Below, one piece after another: positions 16,584 to 25,510 of a DNA stretch of 64,000 nucleotides. The notes below the pieces were generated by a model. That model worked only from the letters and a program-made list of their open reading frames with translations. It was not told where the DNA came from and made no database searches. The translations under genes and the position numbers were made by a program. The DNA is taken from contig JAUVVY010000003.1 in NCBI GenBank assembly GCA_030604405.1, positions 1 to 64,000 of the forward strand. The letters are read 5' to 3'. Numbering within the stretch: the first letter of the stretch is position 1; every line of letters starts with the position of its first letter. Origin of the DNA: a bacterium (GTDB lineage: Bacteria > Armatimonadota > Zipacnadia > Zipacnadales > UBA11051).

Positions 16584-17486
16584 ATGCGCAAAGCAGCGGT
16601 GCTCATTATATTGTCCTTCGCTGTGCTCATCTTCGTCGGCGCGGTGATACTGCAATCGGTGCTGATTCTGCAGCGCGTGGCTGCGGTCCGCGATGTTGAG
16701 GGACAGGTGGTCGTCAGGGCACGCGGCCAGGACAACTTCGAACCTATCGCAGGAAAAGACCGCGTCTTCGCCGGAGATATCGTGAAAACCAGCGCCGACG
16801 GGCAACTGACCCTTGAATGGCTCGACGGCACCCGCATGGTCATCGGCCCCGATACGCTGCTAACGGTGCTCAAATGCCAGATCAATAAGTCAAACGATAC
16901 TGAGATATCGCTCTTCAAGCTCGATGCGGGCAGCATCTGGATCAGGATTATGAAGGTCTTGAGCCAGAAATCCAAGTTCGAGATAACGACGCCCACCGCA
17001 ACAGCCGGTGTGCGTGGCACCATATTCGCCGTGCACGTCGCGCTTGACGGCGAGACCAAGGTTTCGGTCCTCGAGGGCCAAGTCGCAGTCACTGGCGGCG
17101 GCCAGTCCCAGCAGGTCAACCCCAGTACCGTCGCTACTGTTGCCGGCAAGAGCAAGATTACTGCCATACAGGATTTCGACGAACAGGAGAAGCTCACCTG
17201 GCTTGAACACCAAAATGTTGCTGAGCCGATTCTGCGCATCGAGGCTCCCGCTGATGGTTACCAGGCTAAAGCCGGCGAGATGGTCACGATCGCAGGCCAG
17301 AGCGAAAAAGGGGCCAAGGTCACCGTTGACGGCAAGCCGCTAGAGCTGAAAATCAAGCAGAAGTTCGCAACAGACATTGCGGTGCCCGAGAAGATGGCGG
17401 GTCGGGAAATGACGGTGACGGTAGAGGCCGTGGATGTGCGCGGCTACAAGGTGACACGCGAACTGAAAATACAGGTCGCCAGATAG
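16584..17486 (+). CDS. FecR-domain protein with C-terminal Ig-like domain
   Basis: About 300 residues. One TM or signal-anchor helix (about 6-26) is followed by a FecR domain (about 35-150) with the characteristic EWLDGTRMVIGPDT, DAGSIWI, and TATAGVRGTIFAV segments. From about 205 a glucodextranase-B/Ig-like domain begins (ILRIEAPADGYQAKAGEMVTIAG). It is probably anchored in the inner membrane with the FecR domain outside. The ATG at 16584 follows AAAGGTG with ten-base spacing. It is divergent from the CHASE2 cyclase, separated by 170 bases, so joint signalling is likely but inferred. Confidence 0.87.
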   Translation: MRKAAVLIILSFAVLIFVGAVILQSVLILQRVAAVRDVEGQVVVRARGQDNFEPIAGKDRVFAGDIVKTSADGQLTLEWLDGTRMVIGPDTLLTVLKCQINKSNDTEISLFKLDAGSIWIRIMKVLSQKSKFEITTPTATAGVRGTIFAVHVALDGETKVSVLEGQVAVTGGGQSQQVNPSTVATVAGKSKITAIQDFDEQEKLTWLEHQNVAEPILRIEAPADGYQAKAGEMVTIAGQSEKGAKVTVDGKPLELKIKQKFATDIAVPEKMAGREMTVTVEAVDVRGYKVTRELKIQVAR

Positions 17487-17821
17487 CCTGCCGGGGCGTT
17501 GATTTCGCCAGAATCTAGCAGCAACAATGCTTTTTACCCCCCTGAGCAGCCCGTTACTGAGGGGGAGCAAAATGGCCTTTTTCGAGATTTTACTCCCCTG
17601 GAGCAAAAGCCGCACAAAGCCACGAGAGCCTGATGCTACGGGCTTCGCTGCTGGGGGGGAGGAAATCTACTTTGCCTGCCAGCAAGCCAGCCTGCAAAAT
17701 AAAACGCGATTTTTTTCTATTGGGTAATCCAATAGATTCCCCCTCCGCTGGCCGGCGTGAGGTCAAGACGATGGCAACAGAGTCGAGCTGGCTTTGATAG
17801 GTGAGTAGGCGCCATTCGCTA
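17487..17821. other. Convergent intergenic region with overlapping hairpins
   Basis: No gene is seen. CCCCCT.../...AGGGGG (about 17536-17565) can pair, and the same G-run begins a second stem, GGGGAGCAAAAT (17562-17573) with ATTTTACTCCCC (17587-17598), 12 bases with one mismatch. The two structures exclude each other. A perfect 7-base hairpin CTATTGG/CCAATAG stands at 17717-17735, directly after a T-run. The region may serve as terminator for the FecR gene and the converging gene, or be a decayed element. Confidence 0.45.
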
Positions 17822-19609
17822 CTACCTCTGCCAACTCCGCAGCGTTAGCAGGATCGGATAGTGGGAGCCGGACTCCGGCACCGTCGCCACTTGCACGCTG
17901 TATGTGCTCTTAGCACCCACCATCGCCCGGTAGATGACCTGCTCAGATGCGTTGGTGAGCATGGGCGTCTCTACCAGCTTGCCATCAATCCAAAAGGTTC
18001 CGCGAGCTATGCCTCCGCGCGGACGCATCACCACCTCCACAACGGCCGGCTGGTTAGTCGGGTTTTCAACCACAGCATTAATCCGGTGCAGCACCCCGTA
18101 GCTGCCGGCCAGTTCGCGTCCGCGGCTATTGACATCTATGCCCTTGCCCAGGCTATAGAAGCCCCAACCTCCCCCGACCGTGTGTCGGAGATCCACTATG
18201 CGGTCACCTTCAAACTCGAAGCCGCTGGTGTTGGGATTGTCGTGCAGATTCTGGGCCACCGAGGAGAAAAAGCCGGATTGCGCGCGGCGTTGCTTGAAAA
18301 CCACTTCTATTATCAGTTGAGCCTGCTGCAGCGGCACCAGCCGCGCCAGCCCGCTGGCCAGTTCGAACGGCCGCAGCTTCACCGCAGAGAGCTCGATGCT
18401 CGTCCGCGGCGGTATTGTCAGCACATAACCGGTGCCAGAGAAAAGGTCGGAAAGGAAACGGGTGGCGGCGGTGTGGCCGGCGAAGATCTCATCTGTACTT
18501 GGGCCGGCCTTTGCGCCGGTAAAATGTACTCGCGCATCTGAGTCCGCGAGATTGTGAAGCAGCACCGCCATCCACAAGGCGCGATCGGCCAGGTTTACAT
18601 GATGCCACAATAATCGCGTCGAGCCCCCCTCTGCTACCGCCTCCCGCAAAAGCACCGCCGGCTCGGTGACTTTTTCGGGCAGGTTACTCACCAATAGCAC
18701 GTCCGCCGTAAGTTGCGGCGCCGGTATGCGCTGAACCTCCACCCTGTGCACACGGGCAAGTGGAAGGTAGCCGTCACCCCATGCCTCCACGCGTACCTGG
18801 TAGCCGCCGCTGACAGCAATCGGCTCGGCGCAGTTGAGCTGGGCATTCGGCTCGGGTCTCGCAGCGCTGCGCACGAGGCTTTCCACCGCCTGCAGCAGAC
18901 TGTCGCGCCTCAGAGTGCCGCCAGAGACCTGCAACTGCGAGCTTGCCGGTATCTGCGCGGCCCACTTCTTGCATACCAGTGTTATGGTGTGCCGGCCGTC
19001 CTGGGCTGTGACAACAAGCGCTGTTGTACCGGGCTGCAGCGCCCACACCGCGAAAACCTTTTGCTCTACCTCCATCTGCGAAGTAGCGATCGCCCCGTCA
19101 GCGATCTCGCCGCCGTCCGGCTTACCGCAGGTGCCGCCCCACCTTAGCAGGCGCGTCTCCCCGACGGGAACCAGCAGTTCGCGATATGGAGAAAGCGTCA
19201 GATACGGCTCTTTGAATACTGCCTTCAGGTTCTCCGCCCAGGTCTGCGCCAGTCCGGCCGGTGAGCTCTTGCAGCGTTTGGCCAGCGCCGCATCAATCGC
19301 GAGGATGTCATCGCCGGCCACGATAATCCGAGCCCGGTTGCGCGAGGTCTTGACAACCACGTCGCCCGGACCGGCTCCTGCCATAGCCACTTGATTAAGC
19401 CTGTCGGCCACCGTCTGCGCGCGTTCGCCGAGTCTGTCGCCAGCGCTGCCTCGTAGCCGCAGGATCACCTTGCCACGACCAGTGACCTGAGCACTCAAGC
19501 CATCAGCAGGCCGGGAAGCCTCAAATTGCAGGACACAGTTGACCGTCTGCGCGCTGCCAGTTGCCACAGCAAAGGCCACTAGTGCTAAAGCGCCAAGAAC
19601 GCGTTTCAT
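17822..19609 (-). CDS. Exported protein of unknown function (595 aa)
   Basis: A clear signal peptide (MKRVLGALALVAFAVATGSAQ) is followed by about 575 residues without TM segments. Residues about 20-110 look like a SIMPL/averaging-type or small alpha/beta region. An Ig-like stretch (LLVPVGETRLLRWGGTC ... ALVVTAQDGRHTITLVCKKW) lies near 145-215, and the C-terminal 250 residues are rich in beta-strand patterns with RPRGGIARGTFWIDGK near the end. I do not recognise a family with certainty. It is last in the minus-strand envelope block behind lpxD, so a periplasmic or outer-membrane-linked role is likely by context. CGGAGCA lies before the ATG. Confidence 0.75.
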   Translation of the reverse strand: MKRVLGALALVAFAVATGSAQTVNCVLQFEASRPADGLSAQVTGRGKVILRLRGSAGDRLGERAQTVADRLNQVAMAGAGPGDVVVKTSRNRARIIVAGDDILAIDAALAKRCKSSPAGLAQTWAENLKAVFKEPYLTLSPYRELLVPVGETRLLRWGGTCGKPDGGEIADGAIATSQMEVEQKVFAVWALQPGTTALVVTAQDGRHTITLVCKKWAAQIPASSQLQVSGGTLRRDSLLQAVESLVRSAARPEPNAQLNCAEPIAVSGGYQVRVEAWGDGYLPLARVHRVEVQRIPAPQLTADVLLVSNLPEKVTEPAVLLREAVAEGGSTRLLWHHVNLADRALWMAVLLHNLADSDARVHFTGAKAGPSTDEIFAGHTAATRFLSDLFSGTGYVLTIPPRTSIELSAVKLRPFELASGLARLVPLQQAQLIIEVVFKQRRAQSGFFSSVAQNLHDNPNTSGFEFEGDRIVDLRHTVGGGWGFYSLGKGIDVNSRGRELAGSYGVLHRINAVVENPTNQPAVVEVVMRPRGGIARGTFWIDGKLVETPMLTNASEQVIYRAMVGAKSTYSVQVATVPESGSHYPILLTLRSWQR

Positions 19610-19715
19610 TACATGCTCCGATTCAACAAGCTGCGCGGCTGCGCAAGCAAAAGGCCTGGCGCCATTGCGCAGAAGCGGCCCCAGACCTTCACGTACGCAT
19701 CCGTTCGTCAGAGAA

Positions 19716-20762
19716 CTACTCGCTGTGCTCTCCGAGGCGTTGTTCGAGTTCGCTCATTCTTGCCTGCAGCGCGTTGAACTGCTTGAGCAGGGCAGGAAGC
19801 TTGCGCACGCTTACTTCAATGCGCATCGCGCTGCTGTGCTTGAGAGCGGGGAATCCGGAGTACACGCCCGGCTCATCAATATCTGAGATGACGCCACACT
19901 TGCCGCCGATCACCACATTGTCGCAGATCTTTACGTGGTCGTTGACGGCGGCCTGCCCGCCCATCGTAACATTGTCGCCGATTGTTGTACTGCCTGCTAT
20001 ACCAACCTCGCCGCACAGCAGGCAGTTCTTTCCGATGGTGACATTGTGGGCCACATGGACACTGTCGTCTATCTTGGTGCCTGTACCGATACGCGTGGCA
20101 TTCACTGTCGCCCGGTCAACAGTCGTATTGGCCCCGATCTCGACGTCATCTTCAATGATGACGGTGCCGATCTGGGGGATCTTGTAGTGGCCCTGCGGTG
20201 TTGGTGCGAATCCGAAACCGTCGGCGCCAATGGCAGCGCCCGCGTGAATTATGCAGTTACTGCCTATGATCACGCGCTCCCCGATATAGGCCTGTGGATG
20301 GACGGTCGTGCTATTGCCGATTGTGACCTCGTGGCCGATGTAGGCCAACGGGAGAATCATGGCGCCAGCGCCAATGACAGTATTCTGTCCGATGAAAGCG
20401 TGAGCGCCGACACTGACGTTTGCGCCCATAACAACGCCATCTTCGATCACGGCGGTGGGATGCACCCCGGTATAGCATTTGGGCTCCGGAGCAAAGATCT
20501 GTAGCACACGATTGAACGCCAGCCGGGGGTCCTCGGTTATGATTATCGGCTTGCGCCCTGTGGTCGCGCTGGGCGGCACGATCAGCGCGGATGCGCCCGA
20601 GCTCTCACCGGCCGGCAGCATCGCCGGTTTCTCTATGAAAATGATCTGCCCGGTCTCTGCGTCGTCGAGTGTTCCGACGCCGGTAATTGTGACATCCTCG
20701 CCCCGTGCGCTACCTTGGAGTAGTTCGGCAAGCTCTGTTAGAGGATAGGCGTGTGTTGGCAC
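19716..20762 (-). CDS. lpxD: UDP-3-O-acylglucosamine N-acyltransferase
   Basis: This 348-residue enzyme has an N-terminal uridine-binding domain (residues about 1-100) and then left-handed beta-helix hexapeptide repeats ([22 protein letters not shown] onwards) and a C-terminal helical coiled segment. The catalytic His is residue 239, in [10 protein letters not shown], the same number as in E. coli. It adds the N-linked acyl chain in lipid A synthesis, in the cytoplasm at the inner membrane, implying the cell makes lipopolysaccharide. lpxA, lpxC and fabZ are not adjacent. The GTG at 20762 has AGGAGG eight bases upstream. Confidence 0.95.
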   Translation of the reverse strand: MPTHAYPLTELAELLQGSARGEDVTITGVGTLDDAETGQIIFIEKPAMLPAGESSGASALIVPPSATTGRKPIIITEDPRLAFNRVLQIFAPEPKCYTGVHPTAVIEDGVVMGANVSVGAHAFIGQNTVIGAGAMILPLAYIGHEVTIGNSTTVHPQAYIGERVIIGSNCIIHAGAAIGADGFGFAPTPQGHYKIPQIGTVIIEDDVEIGANTTVDRATVNATRIGTGTKIDDSVHVAHNVTIGKNCLLCGEVGIAGSTTIGDNVTMGGQAAVNDHVKICDNVVIGGKCGVISDIDEPGVYSGFPALKHSSAMRIEVSVRKLPALLKQFNALQARMSELEQRLGEHSE

Positions 20763-20786
20763 TGTTTGTCCTCCTGCCGGTAGTGT

Positions 20787-21956
20787 CTAACGCTGCCACA
20801 TTTGGCGCAACAGCGGCCTCATGCTATGGGTCAGATCGTCGCCTGTCGCCGGTTCCAGTGGTGGAATACACACAGCGGCGCCCAACTCCATTGCGCTTTT
20901 GCGAACCGCCAGGACCGTCTCACTGTAGATGTCCCGGCTCAGCTTCGCTCGCCTTTGCCTCAATGCGGAGGCCGCACGCCGTCCGGCAGCTTCATAGAGA
21001 GCGCCGGCATCGGCGCTGCGCTGGTCGGCGCCGTGGATAAAGATACCCCCAGCGCCCGGTTTCCACTCCAGCACGTCGGCCGTATAATCTGCGCTCTCAA
21101 AGCTTGTTAGCCGTTTAGACAAACGAGTGCCGATTTTGCTTCCGGAACTTACGGAAGTCTGCAATCTTTTTTTCATTTTATCCCACAGTTCCTGTTGCGC
21201 CTGTGCGAAAGCGACTTGCGCCTCCTGGCGTATCTTCGCCTCGTACTGGGCAAAGAGACGCTGGGAGGCCTGGCGCTGTTGTGCCATCTGGGCTTCGATC
21301 TTAGCCAGGATCTGCTCGCGCTGTGAGGGTGGGGCGTCACTGCCTTCACTGCCCCGTGGGCCCAGCAGGTCGGCATTCATCAGCGCTTCCTGGTACTTGC
21401 GGATTATCTCTGCCTCCTTTCGGGCAAGCTCCAGGTCTTGTGCGTAATGCGCCGCCTGCAGCTTCTTTTGCAGGTCCGTGCGCAGATTTCGCTCGATCCA
21501 GCGCAGTCGCGCGTCGAGGTCCGAGGCCAGCTCACCTGTCGGCTGTGGCACCGCTTGTACACGCCGCCGCTGCCAGCTTTGAGAGTAGCGCTGGTAGGCG
21601 TCGGCGCCAAACTGGGGCAACTCAGGCCCGATCAGCACCAGGCGGGGGTACGGCGCCAACGGCCTCTGCCAATCGCGTTCCCAGGCGGCGGCCGAGATGG
21701 CGCTAAGCCGCTGAATCTCGGCGTCGAGGCGAAGCAGTTGAGGATAAAGGGGATGTTCGGCCATTAACTGGGCCGGATAGACATGCCCGCGGCAGGACGC
21801 CTGCGGGGAAGTGGCTGCATCCGCAACGGTCGGGTCCTCCGCGCCCCCGGCGGGGCGCATTGAGGTGGCTTTGGACAATACTATCATGCCGGCCAGCAGG
21901 ACTGCGAGAAGGGCTGCGATTTTCCAGCCGGCCATCTCGCCAGGCTTGGCCTTCAT
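20787..21956 (-). CDS. Membrane-anchored coiled-coil protein of unknown function in the bamA-lpxD block
   Basis: 389 residues. One hydrophobic helix near 12-29 (IAALLAVLLAGMIVLSKA) acts as signal anchor or signal peptide, followed by a low-complexity linker. Residues about 150-265 are helical and strongly heptad-like (many Gln, Glu, Lys, Ala: AQMAQQRQASQRLFAQYEAK), like Skp/OmpH or tropomyosin-type coils. The C terminus has an OmpH-like mixed segment (SADYTADVLEWKPGAGGIFI). Lying between ompH and lpxD with gaps of 10 and 24 bases, it is probably a second periplasmic chaperone-like factor of outer-membrane assembly; this is inference. No family recognised. Confidence 0.75.
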   Translation of the reverse strand: MKAKPGEMAGWKIAALLAVLLAGMIVLSKATSMRPAGGAEDPTVADAATSPQASCRGHVYPAQLMAEHPLYPQLLRLDAEIQRLSAISAAAWERDWQRPLAPYPRLVLIGPELPQFGADAYQRYSQSWQRRRVQAVPQPTGELASDLDARLRWIERNLRTDLQKKLQAAHYAQDLELARKEAEIIRKYQEALMNADLLGPRGSEGSDAPPSQREQILAKIEAQMAQQRQASQRLFAQYEAKIRQEAQVAFAQAQQELWDKMKKRLQTSVSSGSKIGTRLSKRLTSFESADYTADVLEWKPGAGGIFIHGADQRSADAGALYEAAGRRAASALRQRRAKLSRDIYSETVLAVRKSAMELGAAVCIPPLEPATGDDLTHSMRPLLRQMWQR

Positions 21957-21966
21957 ACGCGCGGCC

Positions 21967-22668
21967 TCAGTCCCCTGCCGGCTTGTTGAGCTCTTGAATG
22001 ATGACCGGCGTCAGATCGGTTATCCGGTTGCTCGAGTAGAATACCATCGCGCTGTCCACCACCAGGTCATACTGCTGCTGCTCGGCCAGTCGAATTATGA
22101 TGTCACGCACGCTGGACAGCAGTGCCAACTGCGCCTCAGAGCGCTTGTTCAGATACTCCTGTTCGATGGCTGCAGCGCGCTTGGTGATATCTTCACGGCG
22201 GCTGCTGAAGTTCTCCACAAGCGTGTTGAACTCGTCATCTTCCTCGGGAGTGCGGTCGGGCTTGGCCTGGAGGTCCAGGAAACGCTTCTCTTTCTGCTCC
22301 GACACCTTTCGCAACTCCTCCTCGCGCGTTTTCTGTGCTTCAGTCCATGTTTCTTTCGGTGCCTCGAGGATTTGGGCGATTTCGGCGAAGTTCTGCTCGC
22401 TGAGGAATACGTAGCTTTTCAGCTCGTCAAGATAGTTGGCCCACTTCTGCACCCAGTCGCGCAATTCATTTTGCTTTTCGACGAGCTCCTGGTACTGTTC
22501 GCTGACGAGGTCTAGATCAACCATGCCGATCTTTAGCGGCCCGGGCGAAGGCTGCTCGGCAGGCTGCGCGTCCGCATCTTGAGCGAGCAGCGCTGTGGCA
22601 GATACCAACAGCAACCCCATCACCACCACGAGCGCAATTATCCTTGCGTACCGAGCATTCCCTGACAT
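21967..22668 (-). CDS. OmpH/Skp-family periplasmic chaperone
   Basis: 233 residues with a signal peptide (about 1-29), then KIGMVDLDLVSEQYQELVEKQNEL, the conserved N-terminal strand and helix of Skp. A long Glu/Lys-rich antiparallel coiled coil follows (about 60-185), with the closing strand YDLVVDSAMVFYSSNRITDLT near the end. Skp trimers hold unfolded outer-membrane proteins on the way to BamA. It directly follows bamA, as in most diderms. AAAGGAG precedes the ATG at 22668. Confidence 0.9.
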   Translation of the reverse strand: MSGNARYARIIALVVVMGLLLVSATALLAQDADAQPAEQPSPGPLKIGMVDLDLVSEQYQELVEKQNELRDWVQKWANYLDELKSYVFLSEQNFAEIAQILEAPKETWTEAQKTREEELRKVSEQKEKRFLDLQAKPDRTPEEDDEFNTLVENFSSRREDITKRAAAIEQEYLNKRSEAQLALLSSVRDIIIRLAEQQQYDLVVDSAMVFYSSNRITDLTPVIIQELNKPAGD

Positions 22669-22716
22669 TAGGTTGCTCCTTTCGAAGTGCCTCTCATCGC
22701 AATCAAGAGAAGGATC

Positions 22717-22741
22717 TCGGGCTGGAAGCCCGAGCTACGCG
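22717..22741. repeat. Palindromic repeat core, copy 2
   Basis: TCGGGCTGGAAGCCCGAG forms a six-base-stem hairpin and is followed by CTACGCG and then TTCATGAA. This is the bare core of the nested repeats at 9931, 24758 and 30827. It sits in the 88-base gap between bamA and ompH. Confidence 0.75.
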
Positions 22742-22756
22742 TTCATGAAATGCGGG

Positions 22757-24667
22757 CTAGAACATGTGGCCGAAGCTGAAGTGGGCCTGGCTGCCGTCCT
22801 CACCAAAGCCGAAGTCCAGACGAATCGGACCGATCGGGGTAATCACCCGCAGGCCGACGCCGACGCCGATATGGGCGTCGAAATCGAGGTCTTCGGCGGG
22901 AATTGAGAAGCCCGGCACCACAGTCGGAAACTCGCCGCCATAGGCGCCGCCGACATCAACAAAACCGACAGCCGCAAGCTTGTCACTGAGCCAGCGTCGG
23001 TACTCGACGTTGAGTAATAGCATGTTCTCGCCCCTGAACCGGTCATCCTTGTATCCACGGAGGGTATTGGTTCCTCCGACTGAGAAGGATTCAAATAGCG
23101 GCGGGGTCCCGAATGAGGTGCCCAATATCAGTCGCGCCGCCAGTACATCTCTGCCGCCGATCTGCTTGTACATCCGTCGCTCGGCCGTCAATTTCTGAAA
23201 ATCCACATCGCCCCCCACGAGCTCATCGGCATATTCAAACGACGCCTCGGTGTAGCTACCTGCAGTGGGATTCATGATAATGTTGCGGGTATCGCTGCTG
23301 CGGCCGACCGTGATACTCGCCAGTCTGCCGCCGGGATGCAGCGGCGTAGCTACCACTATCGGGCTGAGAATGTCGCCAGGGCCGGGATTGTCCACCAACG
23401 CTCCGGGGTCATAACCGCCCACACCATTTGAGGTGTCCTCACCCAGGTTGGTTCCGGACCACGCCCCACCGGAGCTGTCTTGTCCGGCGCCGGGAGCGAA
23501 GCTGCCCTCGCCAATAGTACGCACTCCCTGTAGGAAGCTGCTGGAGACCTCCTCGCTGCGAAAGCCGAATTGCATCCGTGAGGTTTTGGTGGTGGGGACT
23601 GACACTGACATGTTGACGCCGGTGCGCCGCTCCTCGAAAGTGTCCTCCGCGGTCGTCACGGCGGCTCCACCTATGAAGCGCCTTCTTCTTTCGGTGTCAA
23701 AAACCCGTAGTGAGAATGAGGTGCCTTTGGCGTCGAGGTAGGGTTCAAAGAATTTCGCTTCGTAGCTTGTTCGGCCGAACAACTCGAGGTCAATCGAGGC
23801 GCGCTCCGCCCTGCCCCGGAAGTTGTTCTCGGCAAGCGACAAAGCCAGCACGAAATCATCCAGACTGCTGTAACCAAAGGCCACCGACGCCTCTCCGGTA
23901 CGCTTCTCCTCAGGCTGTATGGCCACTATTACGCCGCGCTCGGGATCTTCCACACCAGGCCGAATGTCAGAGCCTACGTTCTCGAATATGCCGAGGTTGA
24001 AGATCCTGCGCACCTGCTGGACAACCTTCTGCTCCTGGAAAAGCTCCCCGGGCTGAAGCTCGATCTCTCGTGTGACCACTTCCTGCCTGGTGCGCACCAG
24101 GCCCTCGACGATCACGTCTTCAATGCGTGCCTCTTCGATGACGAAGGTGACCACCCCGAACTTGGTAACCTGGACGTCGGAGACATGAGCCATGTAGCCC
24201 AACTGGCTGTAATACTCCGCAATTCGGCCCACGTCGCGCCTGATGGCACTGTCATCTACTACATGGCCCTCGCGGATAAACAACACCTCGCGCAGTTTCT
24301 CGTCGGTTATCACCGTATTGCCAACCAGCTCGACCCGGGTTATCCGTTTCTTTTCAACAACTGTGATGACTACCGCCACGCCCTTAGCAAGCTGCTCACG
24401 CTGTACCGAGACCTCATCGAAGTAGCCGAGCTTCATGATGGTGCGCTGGGCCGCTTCCCTGGCTGTCGCAGTGCAGGGCGCACCGATCTTGAGGACATCC
24501 GCGACTTCCTCGATGATTGCTTCGGCCGAGATATAGTCGTTGCCCTCGACCCGGATCTCCGCAATCAAAGGCTCGTCCTGGGCCCAGCATGCACCAGCCC
24601 CTATCCCGCCTAGCAATAGTCCAAGTATTCCGACCCATATCAGACAGCGCGCCTCGGTGTAAATCAT
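22757..24667 (-). CDS. bamA: Outer-membrane protein assembly factor BamA (Omp85), short POTRA version
   Basis: About 636 residues. A signal peptide ends near residue 30 (GAGACWAQ). Three POTRA domains follow: PLIAEIRVEGNDYIS, KRITRVELVGNTVITDEKL and ARIEDVIVEGLVRTRQEV start each. E. coli BamA has five. The rest is the 16-strand barrel (Bac_surface_Ag), with TLRGYKDDRFRGENMLLLNVEYR containing the conserved (V/L)RG(F/Y) motif of loop 6 and a C-terminal beta-signal ending in Phe (HFSFGHMF). It catalyses insertion of outer-membrane proteins. The ATG at 24667 fits AGGAGAGG better than the GTG two codons upstream. Confidence 0.95.
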   Translation of the reverse strand: MIYTEARCLIWVGILGLLLGGIGAGACWAQDEPLIAEIRVEGNDYISAEAIIEEVADVLKIGAPCTATAREAAQRTIMKLGYFDEVSVQREQLAKGVAVVITVVEKKRITRVELVGNTVITDEKLREVLFIREGHVVDDSAIRRDVGRIAEYYSQLGYMAHVSDVQVTKFGVVTFVIEEARIEDVIVEGLVRTRQEVVTREIELQPGELFQEQKVVQQVRRIFNLGIFENVGSDIRPGVEDPERGVIVAIQPEEKRTGEASVAFGYSSLDDFVLALSLAENNFRGRAERASIDLELFGRTSYEAKFFEPYLDAKGTSFSLRVFDTERRRRFIGGAAVTTAEDTFEERRTGVNMSVSVPTTKTSRMQFGFRSEEVSSSFLQGVRTIGEGSFAPGAGQDSSGGAWSGTNLGEDTSNGVGGYDPGALVDNPGPGDILSPIVVATPLHPGGRLASITVGRSSDTRNIIMNPTAGSYTEASFEYADELVGGDVDFQKLTAERRMYKQIGGRDVLAARLILGTSFGTPPLFESFSVGGTNTLRGYKDDRFRGENMLLLNVEYRRWLSDKLAAVGFVDVGGAYGGEFPTVVPGFSIPAEDLDFDAHIGVGVGLRVITPIGPIRLDFGFGEDGSQAHFSFGHMF

Positions 24668-24757
24668 GCTCACACCTCTCCTGGCAAATACGGCAGTGCC
24701 GACATATATGTGGTTTGCCTACGTTGTTATTTCAGTTTGGTTATCTCATATTTGGTG

Positions 24758-24810
24758 TCGGGCTGCCCCTCGACAGGCTCAGGGCCTGCGGGAAGCCCGA
24801 CCTGCGCGGG
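24758..24810. repeat. Nested palindromic repeat, copy 3
   Basis: Nearly identical to 9931-9983: TCGGGCTG, the inserted palindrome with CGACAGGCTCAGGGCCTGCGG, then GAAGCCCGACC. It lies between the sigma-factor gene and bamA. Confidence 0.8.
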
Positions 24811-24825
24811 AGAGGAGCAGGTTCG

Positions 24826-25389
24826 CTACGGCTCCTCCCGCAGATACGCCTCGAGACGCTCTCGCAATACCGAGCGCGCTCGAAATAGGCGTGACTTGAC
24901 GGCTTCAAGGCTGCAGTCAAGTATATCAGCCATTTCGTTGTAGGAAAAGCCCTGATAGTCTCGCAATACGATCACTTCACGGTAATCATAGCGAAGACGA
25001 TCTACCAGACGTGCCAGGAAGTCTCGCAACTCTCGGTTCTCCGCGAGCCGTTGGGGAGCGAAACTCTCGTCGTTTATCTGGAAGAACAGTTGGTCTTCGT
25101 CGTGCGACTCCAGCGGGGCGTCGAGGGACGCCACCTCGGTGCGTGAGATTCGTCCCTGCCGCTCCAGCCGGTTCTTTGTCAGGTTGACCGCGATTCGATA
25201 GAGCCACGTGTAGATCTGGGATTCTCCGCGAAACGTCTCCCATGCGCGGTAGGCATTGACAAAGGTGTCCTGCGTCAGGTCCGCTGCTTCTTCAGCATCG
25301 CTAATCAGGCGGTAAATAACACTATAGACGCGGTCATAGTTGTCCGCGATTATTTTCCGGAATTCTCCGCGCTTGTGTTGATCTGTCAC
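24826..25389 (-). CDS. ECF-type sigma-70 family RNA polymerase sigma factor
   Basis: 187 residues. Region 2 (about 10-80) has the core-binding DLTQDTFVNAYRAWETFRG and the -10-recognising YTWLYRIAVNLTKNRLERQ. Region 4 (about 125-178) has LPxDYREVIVLRDYQGFSYNEMADIL-like helices and SLEAVKSRLFRARSVLRERL, the -35 helix-turn-helix. It belongs to the RpoE/SigW-like group. There is no anti-sigma gene next to it. Its place between tamB and bamA suggests it answers envelope stress or controls this block (inference). The GTG at 25389 is the first start. Confidence 0.92.
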   Translation of the reverse strand: MTDQHKRGEFRKIIADNYDRVYSVIYRLISDAEEAADLTQDTFVNAYRAWETFRGESQIYTWLYRIAVNLTKNRLERQGRISRTEVASLDAPLESHDEDQLFFQINDESFAPQRLAENRELRDFLARLVDRLRYDYREVIVLRDYQGFSYNEMADILDCSLEAVKSRLFRARSVLRERLEAYLREEP

Positions 25390-25510
25390 TTAAGCTTCAC
25401 GCCCGCTGACTGTGTCCGATGACCGGAGGCAAGCCGGGACGCGAAACAGAGTCTTAGACAGGTCGCAGCCTTGCCGGTTGCAGGCTTGCCCCAGGCTCGA
25501 ACTCACCTGC

